A DNA stretch of 9,463 nucleotides from an uncultured bacterium (GTDB lineage: Bacteria; Bacillota; Clostridia; Lachnospirales; Lachnospiraceae), in assembly GCA_946543095.1 (NCBI GenBank), contig CAMNLO010000045.1, forward strand, positions 1-9,463, given 5' to 3'. Position 1 is the first letter of the stretch. Every line of letters starts with the position of its first letter. The translations under genes and the position numbers were made by a program. The notes beneath the pieces were generated by a model. That model ran no database searches. It had not been told where the DNA came from and saw nothing but the letters and a program-made list of their open reading frames with translations. Positions 1 through 6,320 of this stretch are shown here, piece after piece.

Positions 1-602
1 GGGATCTCCACCGAGACCCCGGGGGGCACATACACGAAGGAGCCCCCGGACCACACCGCCCCGTGGAGGGCCGCGAATTTATGATCCGTGGGAGGCACCA
101 GCTTCATGAAGTGGGAGCGGATCATTTCCTCGTAGGGGCCGTGCATGGAGCTTTCCAGATCCGCGTAGATGACCCCCAGCTCCGCCACTTCCTTTTTCAC
201 ATTGTGGTACACTAACTCCGAGTCGTACTGGGCACCCACCCCTGCCAGGGATTCCCGCTCCGCCTGGGGGATCCCCAGACGCTCGAAGGTGTCCTTGATC
301 TCCTCGGGCACCTCGTCCCAGTCCGCGTTCATCTTGGTATTGGGCCTGACATAGGTCACGATATTGTCCATATTCAGGCCGTCAATCTCAGGCCCCCAGG
401 GCACCATTTCCGTTTTGTTATAGATTTCCAGAGCCTTCAGGCGCATATCCCGCATCCATTCCGGATCCTTTTTTTCTTCGGAGAGCTGTAAAACGATCTC
501 CTCTGTCAGACCCTCTTTGATGCGGTAGGCATCCTTGTCCTCATTGCGGAAATCGTAGAGGCTTCGGTCAATATCCTCTACATGAGTTTTTTCAGAATCC
601 AT
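1..602 (-). CDS. sufB: Fe-S cluster assembly scaffold SufB, N-terminal part (cut by window edge)
   Basis: This is the first 200 residues of SufB, the scaffold protein that with SufC and SufD builds iron-sulfur clusters in the cytoplasm. The reading frame, translated from the minus strand, starts MDSEKTHVED and runs open to the window edge. It carries the SufB N-terminal pattern: a YRIKEGLTEEIV stretch (about 26-37), DPEWMRDMRLKALE (46-59), VPWGPEID (67-74), and the start of the beta-helix core at GAVWSGGSFVYVPPGV (181-196). These match the clostridial SufB family as I know it. The ATG at 602-600 is the only plausible start: no in-frame start codon lies just upstream, and AAGGAG stands 13 bases before it, a rather long spacing. 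It follows sufC by 17 bases in the usual sufC-sufB order, so sufD and sufS/sufU would be expected beyond position 1. The cysteine and histidine ligand region lies outside the window and cannot be checked. Confidence 0.93.
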   Translation of the reverse strand, partial: MDSEKTHVEDIDRSLYDFRNEDKDAYRIKEGLTEEIVLQLSEEKKDPEWMRDMRLKALEIYNKTEMVPWGPEIDGLNMDNIVTYVRPNTKMNADWDEVPEEIKDTFERLGIPQAERESLAGVGAQYDSELVYHNVKKEVAELGVIYADLESSMHGPYEEMIRSHFMKLVPPTDHKFAALHGAVWSGGSFVYVPPGVSVEI

Positions 603-619
603 ATAGTTAACATAACTCC

Positions 620-1378
620 TTAAAGATCTGCCTGATTTTCCTTTTCATAAGCGGCGAAGCCTTCCCTGTTGATCCGCTCCACCATTTCCGGACCGCCTTC
701 CTCTACAATCCTTCCACTCACCAGGATGTGGACTCTGTCCACCTTCAGAGAGGAGAGGATGGAGGCGTTATGGGTGATGATGATAAGGCCGGCGTCCCCG
801 TTTTTCTGGAATTCCGAGACCCCTGCGGAAACAGTCCGCACCGCATCCACGTCAAGCCCCGAGTCCGTTTCGTCCAGAATGGCCAGGGAGGGCTTTAACA
901 TCAGAAGCTGCAGGATCTCCGCCTTTTTCTTTTCACCGCCGGAAAAGCCCACGTTTAAGTCTCTTTCCGCGTAGGCTTCGTCCATGTGGAGAAGCTTCAT
1001 GGCAGCAAGGAGCTCCTTGTGGAAGGTCCAGATCTTTGCCCGCTTTCCCGTCCGCTCCCCCTGGGCCTGGCGGATGAAGTTTTCCAGGGAGATCCCGGGG
1101 ACCTCCACGGGATTCTGGAAGGACATGAAAAGCCCTGCCTTTGCCCGCTCGTTCACAGCCTTGCCTAAAAGGTCCTCCCCCTGAAACAGGATGGTTCCGG
1201 AGGTCACTTCATAGGCGGGATTTCCCATGAGGGCGTTGCCGAGAGTGCTCTTTCCGGCGCCGTTGGGCCCCATGATCACATGCGTTTCCCCGGCGTCCAC
1301 CGACAGGCTTACGCCGGAAAGGATCTCCCTTTCCTCCACGGAAACGTGGAGATCCTTCATATCCAGTATGACAGACAT
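620..1378 (-). CDS. sufC: Fe-S cluster assembly ATPase SufC
   Basis: SufC is the cytoplasmic ABC-type ATPase that powers the SufBCD iron-sulfur assembly complex. All ABC motifs are visible in the 252-residue protein: Walker A GPNGAGKST (37-45), Q-loop glutamine 88 in FMSFQNPVEVPG, signature FSGGEKKK (145-152), Walker B LAILDE with D169 and E170, D-loop SGLD (173-176) and switch H203. The FSGGEKKKAEILQ signature and ETDSGLD segment are the forms typical of SufC rather than of transporter ATPases, and there is no membrane segment. The length is normal for the family. The start is supported by AAAAAGGAG just before ATG (spacing about 5). It begins 16 bases after the uxaC stop, with no room for a separate promoter between them, and is followed 17 bases on by sufB. 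It is therefore likely to be read from the transcript that also carries uxaC, unless a promoter lies inside uxaC; I saw no convincing one near the 3' end of uxaC. Confidence 0.97.
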   Translation of the reverse strand: MSVILDMKDLHVSVEEREILSGVSLSVDAGETHVIMGPNGAGKSTLGNALMGNPAYEVTSGTILFQGEDLLGKAVNERAKAGLFMSFQNPVEVPGISLENFIRQAQGERTGKRAKIWTFHKELLAAMKLLHMDEAYAERDLNVGFSGGEKKKAEILQLLMLKPSLAILDETDSGLDVDAVRTVSAGVSEFQKNGDAGLIIITHNASILSSLKVDRVHILVSGRIVEEGGPEMVERINREGFAAYEKENQADL

Positions 1379-1394
1379 AAATACTCCTTTTTGG

Positions 1395-2810
1395 TTACAC
1401 GGTCTTCAGATCAAAGCCGAAATACTTCACCGCGTTGTTGTAGCAGATGCCCTTCACGATGTCGGAAAGGATCTCCTCGTCATAAGGGAATTCCCCGTTC
1501 TCCACCCAGGTTCCGATGAGGTCGCAGAGGATCCTCCGGAAATATTCGTGCCTGGTGTAGGAGAGGAAGCTTCTGGAGTCCGTCAGCATTCCCACAAAGC
1601 CGGAAAGATTCCCCAGATTTGCCAGGGAGATCATCTGATTCTGCATACCTACCTTGTGGTCGTTGAACCACCAGCCGGAACCCTGCTGGATCTTGGCGCA
1701 GGCAGTGGAATCCTGGAAGCAGCCGAGGATCGTCCCGATGGCTTCGTTGTCATTGGGATTCAAGCTGTAGAGGATGGTGCGGGGCAGCTCGTCCGTAGAG
1801 ATCAGGGCGTTTAAGAAATCCGCCATCTCCGCGGAGGGAGCATAGTTATTGATGCAGTCATAGCCGGTGTCGGGACCCAGTTTGTCGAACATGAGGCGAT
1901 TATTGTCCCGCTTGCAGCCGTAATGCAGCTGCATGGCCCAGTCTCTCTTTTTATACTGACGGCCCACATAGAGCATGAAGGCGGTCTTGAAGGTGAGCTC
2001 CTCTTTTCGGGTCACTGCCTCACCTCCCAGGCGCTTTGCGAAGATCCGCTCGATCTCGGCATCCTCAGCGGGATAGTACATCACATACTCCAGGGCGTGG
2101 TCGGAAACGGAGCAGCCCATGGAGGTGAAGAAGTCCATCCGGTTCTCCAGGGCCTTTTTCAGGTCGGCAAAGGAGTTCACCTGAATGCCGGAGACCTGGC
2201 TTAACTTCGCAAGATAGTCCTGATAATCCGGCTTCTCGATGTTCATGGCCTTGTCCGGGCGCCAGGCGGGCTTCACCTGGACGTCAAAGCTCTTATCCTC
2301 GGCGATCTTTTTGTGCCATTCCAGGGAGTCCACGGGATCGTCGGTGGTGCAGATCAGAGTCACCCCGGACTGTTTGATCAGGCCCCTGACGCTCATTTCG
2401 GGCTTGGCCAGCTTCTCGTTGCAGAGGTTCCAGACCTCCTCCGCCGTCTTTTTGCTTAAAGCCCCTTCGTAGCCGAAATATCTTCTCAGCTCCAGATGGC
2501 TCCAGTGATACAGGGGATTGCCGATGGCCTTTCCCAGGCACTCCGCCCATTTGAAGAATTTTTCCTTGTCCGGGGCGTCTCCCGTGATGTAGTATTCCTC
2601 CACGCCGCAGGAGCGCATGAAGCGCCATTTATAATGGTCCCCCCCCAGCCATACCTGGGTGATATTGTCAAACTGCCTGTCCTCCGCGATCTCCTTCGGA
2701 TTGATGTGGCAGTGGTAGTCCAGGATGGGAGCCTTCTCGGCATAGGTGTGGAAGAGCTTTGAGGCGGTCCCGGTGGTCAGCAGAAACTCGTTATCCAGAA
2801 ATTTTTTCAT
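1395..2810 (-). CDS. uxaC: Glucuronate/galacturonate isomerase UxaC
   Basis: Uronate isomerase (EC 5.3.1.12) converts D-glucuronate to D-fructuronate and D-galacturonate to D-tagaturonate, the entry step of hexuronate breakdown. The 471-residue product has the family landmarks of this amidohydrolase-fold enzyme: DYHCHINPKEIAED (31-44), whose H33 and H35 are the expected metal ligands, TTDDP (155-159), MQLHYG (293-298), GWWFND (379-384) and MLTDSRSFLSYTRHEYFRR (408-426). The length fits the family (about 465-475). I chose the ATG at 2810 over the in-frame TTG at 2816 because AAGGGG (2823-2818) sits 7 bases before the ATG but only 1 base before the TTG. The start lies two bases after the stop of the zinc-ribbon gene, suggesting translational coupling, and sufC follows after 16 bases. 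kdgK and kdgA, later steps of the same pathway, are encoded divergently next door. Identity is very secure; which uronate is the main substrate cannot be told. Confidence 0.97.
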   Translation of the reverse strand: MKKFLDNEFLLTTGTASKLFHTYAEKAPILDYHCHINPKEIAEDRQFDNITQVWLGGDHYKWRFMRSCGVEEYYITGDAPDKEKFFKWAECLGKAIGNPLYHWSHLELRRYFGYEGALSKKTAEEVWNLCNEKLAKPEMSVRGLIKQSGVTLICTTDDPVDSLEWHKKIAEDKSFDVQVKPAWRPDKAMNIEKPDYQDYLAKLSQVSGIQVNSFADLKKALENRMDFFTSMGCSVSDHALEYVMYYPAEDAEIERIFAKRLGGEAVTRKEELTFKTAFMLYVGRQYKKRDWAMQLHYGCKRDNNRLMFDKLGPDTGYDCINNYAPSAEMADFLNALISTDELPRTILYSLNPNDNEAIGTILGCFQDSTACAKIQQGSGWWFNDHKVGMQNQMISLANLGNLSGFVGMLTDSRSFLSYTRHEYFRRILCDLIGTWVENGEFPYDEEILSDIVKGICYNNAVKYFGFDLKTV

Positions 2811-2812
2811 GA

Positions 2813-4033
2813 TCAATCCCCTTCTTTCTTTTCTTTTCTGATCTTTTCGGTTCTGATAAAGGATTCCCGTTCATAGGACAGCTTTAGCGGCATGGAGATA
2901 TACTCGCCGGCCGTGGTGGCATGGGAGACGGGCTTCATGCCGGACCACATGACAAAGCCGGTAATGGCTGTGACAATGGCGGCAACGACAAAGCCGACGC
3001 CCATGGAGTCAAACAGGAAATGGGCGATCAGCACGATGGCGGCAAACAGGATGGTTAAAACGCCGCCGAATTTGGCGCCGTTGATGGGAAGGTTCCCTGT
3101 GAACTCCCCGGTCTGGCCGTTCATGGCAAAGGTCCATTCCGCGTTATTGTAGCGGGTGGTCAAAAGCCACACGGGCAGCAGGGCGTAATTCGTTTTTGTG
3201 AACTGCACCGTGACGTCCTCATCCGAGCGGTCCAGATTGTTGTGCTTCAGGGTCTTTCGCACCTCGTCCTTTGTGGTCTGCTCGATCCGCCCCGTGGCCC
3301 GGTTTTTGTCATCCTTTTCGTCCACGTCGAAGCGCTCCGCCAGAAAGCCCGGCAGATAGGACATGGCAAAGGGTTTCATCTGCTTGAAGTCATAGGGTTC
3401 GATGGTGTCCATCAGGTCGTCCGCCATCCGCTTTGAAGCATCCGCGGGGACATTCTCGAACCGCATCGTGCCCTTGCGCTCCTCCTCGTAGTGCTCCAGA
3501 TATTTGAAGTTATTGTCCTCGTGCTCATCGTGGGTATTGTAGGTGCCCCTGACAAAGGAGCTTCCGTTAAAGAGCCAGAAGGGAACATAAACCCCCTGGA
3601 TCTCCTCCACATTGCTGTCCGTGAGGAAAGCCTTGGGCAGCAGGAAACGGCCCTTGTAGTAGTCGGCGTATTTCGCCTCCGCCTGCTGTTTCGTGAATTT
3701 GAAGGGCACCACATAGTCCGGTTTGATCCCCGCCGCGAACTGGGCCGTGGCGATGGTGTTGTTTCCGCAGTAGGGGCAGCGGATCACGGCGGTGTTGGCG
3801 TCCGCGATGAGCTCTGCGCCGCAGGAGGAGCAGCCGTAGGAAACCACCTCGTCTTTGGCGTATTCCGCCTGGGCCTCGGACTTGTGGGATTCGTAGAATT
3901 TTTCCACCTCCTCCACCGTGAACTCCGAATCGCAGAAATCGCATTTCAGCTTTTCAATGGTAGGATCATACCTGAGAGGCCCGCCGCAATTGGGACAGTT
4001 GTTGGCCAGCGCCTCTTTGGACTTGTCAGCCAT
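2813..4033 (-). CDS. Double zinc-ribbon, two-helix membrane protein of unknown function
   Basis: I recognise the family type (proteins often labelled TFIIB-type zinc ribbon-containing) but not a function. The 406-residue product starts with two four-cysteine zinc ribbons: C13/C16 with C31/C34 (CPNC and CDFC), and C68/C71 with C86/C89 (CSSC and CPYC). The middle, about 105-300, is hydrophilic and charged, with two similar aromatic-proline motifs, YVPFWLF (149-155) and LLPVWLL (285-291), hinting at a repeated beta module. Two membrane segments follow (about 323-341 and 344-364), then a basic tail rich in lysine and arginine. There is no signal peptide, so the ribbons and the middle region probably face the cytoplasm. 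The start at 4033 has AAAGGAG 7 bases upstream; the frame is open for 26 more codons, but no ribosome site supports those. It is the first gene of the row leading into uxaC, sufC and sufB, ending two bases before uxaC. A link to metal handling or protein quality control would be a guess. Confidence 0.85.
   Translation of the reverse strand: MADKSKEALANNCPNCGGPLRYDPTIEKLKCDFCDSEFTVEEVEKFYESHKSEAQAEYAKDEVVSYGCSSCGAELIADANTAVIRCPYCGNNTIATAQFAAGIKPDYVVPFKFTKQQAEAKYADYYKGRFLLPKAFLTDSNVEEIQGVYVPFWLFNGSSFVRGTYNTHDEHEDNNFKYLEHYEEERKGTMRFENVPADASKRMADDLMDTIEPYDFKQMKPFAMSYLPGFLAERFDVDEKDDKNRATGRIEQTTKDEVRKTLKHNNLDRSDEDVTVQFTKTNYALLPVWLLTTRYNNAEWTFAMNGQTGEFTGNLPINGAKFGGVLTILFAAIVLIAHFLFDSMGVGFVVAAIVTAITGFVMWSGMKPVSHATTAGEYISMPLKLSYERESFIRTEKIRKEKKEGD
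2818..2823 (-). promoter_or_regulatory. Ribosome binding site that fixes the uxaC start
   Basis: AAGGGG read on the minus strand, 7 bases before the ATG at 2810. It lies within the last codons of the preceding zinc-ribbon gene. Its spacing favours the ATG over the TTG six bases upstream. Confidence 0.65.
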
Positions 4034-4061
4034 GAAACATCTCCTTTCTGAATGAGCCGGC

Positions 4062-4077
4062 ATGACACCAGTGTCAT
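4062..4077. promoter_or_regulatory. Perfect 7+2+7 palindrome, candidate operator
   Basis: ATGACAC, two bases (CA), then GTGTCAT form a perfect inverted repeat in the gap between the divergent zinc-ribbon/uxaC row and kdgA. It lies just downstream of two candidate minus-strand promoters, overlapping the predicted start point of the nearer one. That position suits a repressor, and a uronate-responsive regulator of the GntR or LacI type would fit the neighbours. The regulator itself is not in the window, and I do not recognise the site as a named consensus. Confidence 0.45.
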
Positions 4078-4081
4078 CTGC

Positions 4082-4111
4082 ATTGTACAAAAATGTAGCA
4101 ATTCTAAACAA
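4082..4111 (-). promoter_or_regulatory. Possible second, weaker promoter for the zinc-ribbon/uxaC/suf row
   Basis: On the minus strand TTGTTT (4111-4106) is followed after 18 bases by TACAAT (4087-4082). The -10 box is good and the -35 box poor. The expected start point, near 4075, falls inside the palindrome at 4062-4077. It is weaker evidence than the extended -10 promoter upstream. Confidence 0.3.
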
Positions 4112-4122
4112 TAAGTAGTAAC

Positions 4123-4151
4123 ATTATAGCATAAATAATGCTTCATGATAA
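4123..4151 (-). promoter_or_regulatory. Strong extended -10 promoter for the zinc-ribbon/uxaC/suf row
   Basis: On the minus strand TTATCA (4151-4146) is followed after 17 bases by a perfect TATAAT (4128-4123), with TG one base before it (TGCTATAAT). This is the best promoter in the gap and would start transcription near 4116, giving an untranslated leader of about 80 bases before the zinc-ribbon gene that includes the palindrome. Its -35 box ends only about ten bases from the kdgA ribosome site, so the two divergent control regions overlap. No equally clear plus-strand promoter for kdgA was found; TTCTAA (4102-4107) with TATAGC (4125-4130) is the best but poor candidate. Confidence 0.6.
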
Positions 4152-4174
4152 GGAGCTTTGAAAGGAGAGTATCT

Positions 4175-5137
4175 ATGAATCCGATTATCGAGGAGCTGTC
4201 AAAGATCGGGATCGTCCCCGTCATCGCCTTAAATGACGCAAAGGACGCACTGCCCCTTGCCAAGGCGCTGATCGCGGGCGGCCTTCCCTGCGCTGAGGTG
4301 ACCTTCAGGACCGACGCGGCGGAGGAGAGCATCAAGCTGATCGCAAAGGAATTCCCGGAGATGCTTCTGGGTGCGGGGACCGTCCTGACCACGGAGCAGG
4401 TGGACAGGGCTGTGGCCGCAGGGGCAAAGTTCATCGTCAGCCCGGGTCTGAACCCCAAAGTGGTGGAGCACTGCATTGCGAAAGACATCGCCATTGTTCC
4501 CGGCACCTCCAATCCCAGTGATGTGGAGATCGCCATCGAGCACGGTCTGGATGTGGTGAAGTTCTTCCCGGCGGAGCAGGCCGGCGGCATCAAGATGATC
4601 AAGGCCATGTGCGGACCCTATACAAAAATGAAATTCATGCCCACCGGCGGCATCAACGCCGATAATTTAAGGGATTATCTGGACTTCCCCAAGATCGTGG
4701 CCTGCGGCGGCACCTGGATGGTGAAGGCGGACCTGATCAAGGCCGGGGAATTCGATAAGATCGAAGAGCTCACCAGGGAAGCCGTGGAGAAGATGCTGGG
4801 CTTCGAGCTGGTGCACGTGGGCATCAACGGCAAGGACGAGGCGGATGCGGACGCCACAGCCTCCGAATACGACAGGCTCTTCGGCTTTACGAAAAAGCCG
4901 GGCAACAAGTCCATTTTCGCCGGCAGCTTCGTGGAGGTCATGAAGTCTCCCTTCAAGGGGGCCTGCGGCCATCTTGCCATCGGGACCAACTACATGAACA
5001 GAGCCATCTACCAGCTGGAGCGGAAGGGGATCGAGTTCGATTATGATTCCGCCAGCAGAAAAGAGGACGGCAGCATCAAGGCCATCTACATGAAGAATGA
5101 GATCGGCGGGTTTGCGATCCATCTGTTCCAGAAATAA
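4175..5137 (+). CDS. kdgA: KDPG/KHG aldolase fused to a C-terminal VOC (glyoxalase-fold) domain
   Basis: The first ~205 residues of this 320-residue protein are a class I KDPG aldolase (EC 4.1.2.14), which splits 2-keto-3-deoxy-6-phosphogluconate to pyruvate and glyceraldehyde-3-phosphate. Seen are E41 in EVTFRT (the catalytic glutamate), GAGTVL (66-71), the Schiff-base lysine K129 in VVKFFPAE, and the phosphate-binding PTGGI (156-160). Ordinary members end near residue 205-215. Here about 110 more residues follow, beginning ELVHVGING at 211, that read like a VOC domain: strand ends carrying H214, E254, H266 and H316 fall where glyoxalase I (E. coli GloA) has its metal ligands H5, E56, H74 and E122. 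The fold call for this half is my inference. The start at 4175 is set by AAAGGAG with 7-base spacing; an in-frame ATG at 4145 lacks a ribosome site. kdgK follows 49 bases downstream, giving the last two steps of uronate catabolism. Confidence 0.93.
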   Translation: MNPIIEELSKIGIVPVIALNDAKDALPLAKALIAGGLPCAEVTFRTDAAEESIKLIAKEFPEMLLGAGTVLTTEQVDRAVAAGAKFIVSPGLNPKVVEHCIAKDIAIVPGTSNPSDVEIAIEHGLDVVKFFPAEQAGGIKMIKAMCGPYTKMKFMPTGGINADNLRDYLDFPKIVACGGTWMVKADLIKAGEFDKIEELTREAVEKMLGFELVHVGINGKDEADADATASEYDRLFGFTKKPGNKSIFAGSFVEVMKSPFKGACGHLAIGTNYMNRAIYQLERKGIEFDYDSASRKEDGSIKAIYMKNEIGGFAIHLFQK

Positions 5138-5186
5138 GTGACGGGCGGTGCGGTTTGCAGTTAACATAACATAGGAGGAGAATCCA

Positions 5187-6218
5187 ATGGCAAAAGTAGT
5201 GACTATGGGAGAGATCATGCTGAGGCTTTCCACTCCCAATTTCGAGCGCTTTGTCCAGGCGGACGAGTTCGACGTGGTATACGGCGGCGGCGAGGCCAAT
5301 GTGGCGGTGTCCCTTGCGGGCTTCGGCCATGAGGTGCAGTATGTGACGGCGGTGCCGGATAATGAGATCGGCGAGTGCGCCGTGGCGGCCTTGAGAAAGG
5401 CAAATGTGGGGACAAGGTTCATCGCCCGCTGCGGCGAGCGGCTGGGGATCTATTTCCTGGAGTCCGGCTGCTCCATGCGGCCCTCCAAGGTGGTGTATGA
5501 CAGGGCCCATTCCTCCATTTCCACCGCCACGGAAAAGGACTTCGATTTCGACGAGATCTTCAAGGATGCGGACTGGTTCCACTTCACCGGAATCACCCCC
5601 GCGGTGAGTGATTCCGCGGCGGCCCTGACGGAGGCGGCCTTAAAGGCTGCCAAGAAGGCAGGCGTCAAGGTTTCCTGTGACTTAAACTTCCGCAAGAAGC
5701 TCTGGAGCTCCGAGAAGGCACAGAAGTGCATGAAGAACCTGATGCAGTATGTGGATGTGTGCATCGGAAACGAAGAGGACGCGGAGCTGGTGCTGGGCTA
5801 TAAGCCCGGCAACACGGACGTGACCAGCGGCGAGCTGGAGCTTGCGGGCTACAAGTCCATCTTTGAGCAGATGGTGAAGGACTACAACTTCGAATACTGC
5901 ATCTCTTCTCTGAGAGTCAGCCATTCCGCTTCCGACAACGGCTGGTCCGCCTGCATCTATTCCAGGGATACGAAGGAATTCTATCACTCCAAGGAGTATT
6001 CCATCCATCCCATCGTGGACCGCGTGGGCGGCGGGGATTCCTTTGCCGGCGGCGTGATCTGCGGGCTGCTGGACGGCAAGGACTACAAGGCGGCTCTGGA
6101 ATTCGGCGTGGCGGCCTCCGCGTTAAAGCACACCATCCCCGGGGACTTCAATTTTGTGTCCAGGAAAGAGGTGGAGACTCTGGCAGGAGGGGACGCCTCC
6201 GGAAGAGTGCAGAGATAA
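5187..6218 (+). CDS. kdgK: 2-dehydro-3-deoxygluconokinase (KDG kinase, PfkB family)
   Basis: KdgK phosphorylates 2-keto-3-deoxygluconate to KDPG with ATP (EC 2.7.1.45), feeding the aldolase encoded just upstream. The 343-residue protein is a PfkB/ribokinase-fold sugar kinase: substrate-side motif YGGGEANVAVSLAGFG (32-47), CDLNFRKKLW (164-173), CIGNEED (192-198), and the PfkB signature DRVGGGDSFAGGV (278-290) with catalytic base D284. The N-terminal MGEIMLRLSTP and the GGGEANVA form are those of KDG kinases rather than ribokinase or fructokinase, and the pairing with kdgA supports it. Length is normal. A strong AGGAGG (5173-5178) precedes the ATG by 8 bases. The 49-base gap after kdgA shows no terminator or promoter, so the two are probably one transcript, ending at the hairpin at 6242-6271. 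A related sugar kinase specificity cannot be fully excluded. Confidence 0.93.
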   Translation: MAKVVTMGEIMLRLSTPNFERFVQADEFDVVYGGGEANVAVSLAGFGHEVQYVTAVPDNEIGECAVAALRKANVGTRFIARCGERLGIYFLESGCSMRPSKVVYDRAHSSISTATEKDFDFDEIFKDADWFHFTGITPAVSDSAAALTEAALKAAKKAGVKVSCDLNFRKKLWSSEKAQKCMKNLMQYVDVCIGNEEDAELVLGYKPGNTDVTSGELELAGYKSIFEQMVKDYNFEYCISSLRVSHSASDNGWSACIYSRDTKEFYHSKEYSIHPIVDRVGGGDSFAGGVICGLLDGKDYKAALEFGVAASALKHTIPGDFNFVSRKEVETLAGGDASGRVQR

Positions 6219-6241
6219 GAACGGTTTTCGTTAAAACAAGA

Positions 6242-6271
6242 GGCGCTGCCGGGATCCCGGCGGCGCCTTTT
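6242..6271 (+). terminator. Rho-independent terminator after kdgK
   Basis: A 26-base near-perfect G+C-rich inverted repeat (GGCGCTGCCGGG against CCCGGCGGCGCC, one T-G pair) is followed by TTTT. It starts 24 bases after the kdgK stop. On the other strand the hairpin is followed by TCTTGTTTTAA, so it may also stop the convergent GGDEF gene. The rest of the gap up to 6320 shows nothing further. Confidence 0.88.
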
Positions 6272-6320
6272 CCATTTCCGCTTTCTGTTTTGATCTGTTG
6301 ATCGCACTTCTTTGAGCGGT

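Noticed and set aside
1227..1814. 195-codon plus-strand open frame across the sufC/uxaC junction
   Set aside because: It lies antisense to two clearly conserved genes, resembles no protein family, and has no ribosome site; it is a product of the G+C-rich codon bias.
2811..2816. TTG start six bases upstream for uxaC
   Set aside because: The AAGGGG site is only one base from the TTG but seven from the ATG at 2810, and family members begin close to the ATG.
5159..5170. AGTTAACATAAC repeated near 606-617 and 5159-5170
   Set aside because: A 12-base A+T-rich match is expected by chance in a window of this size, and the two copies stand in opposite orientation to their genes with no shared context.
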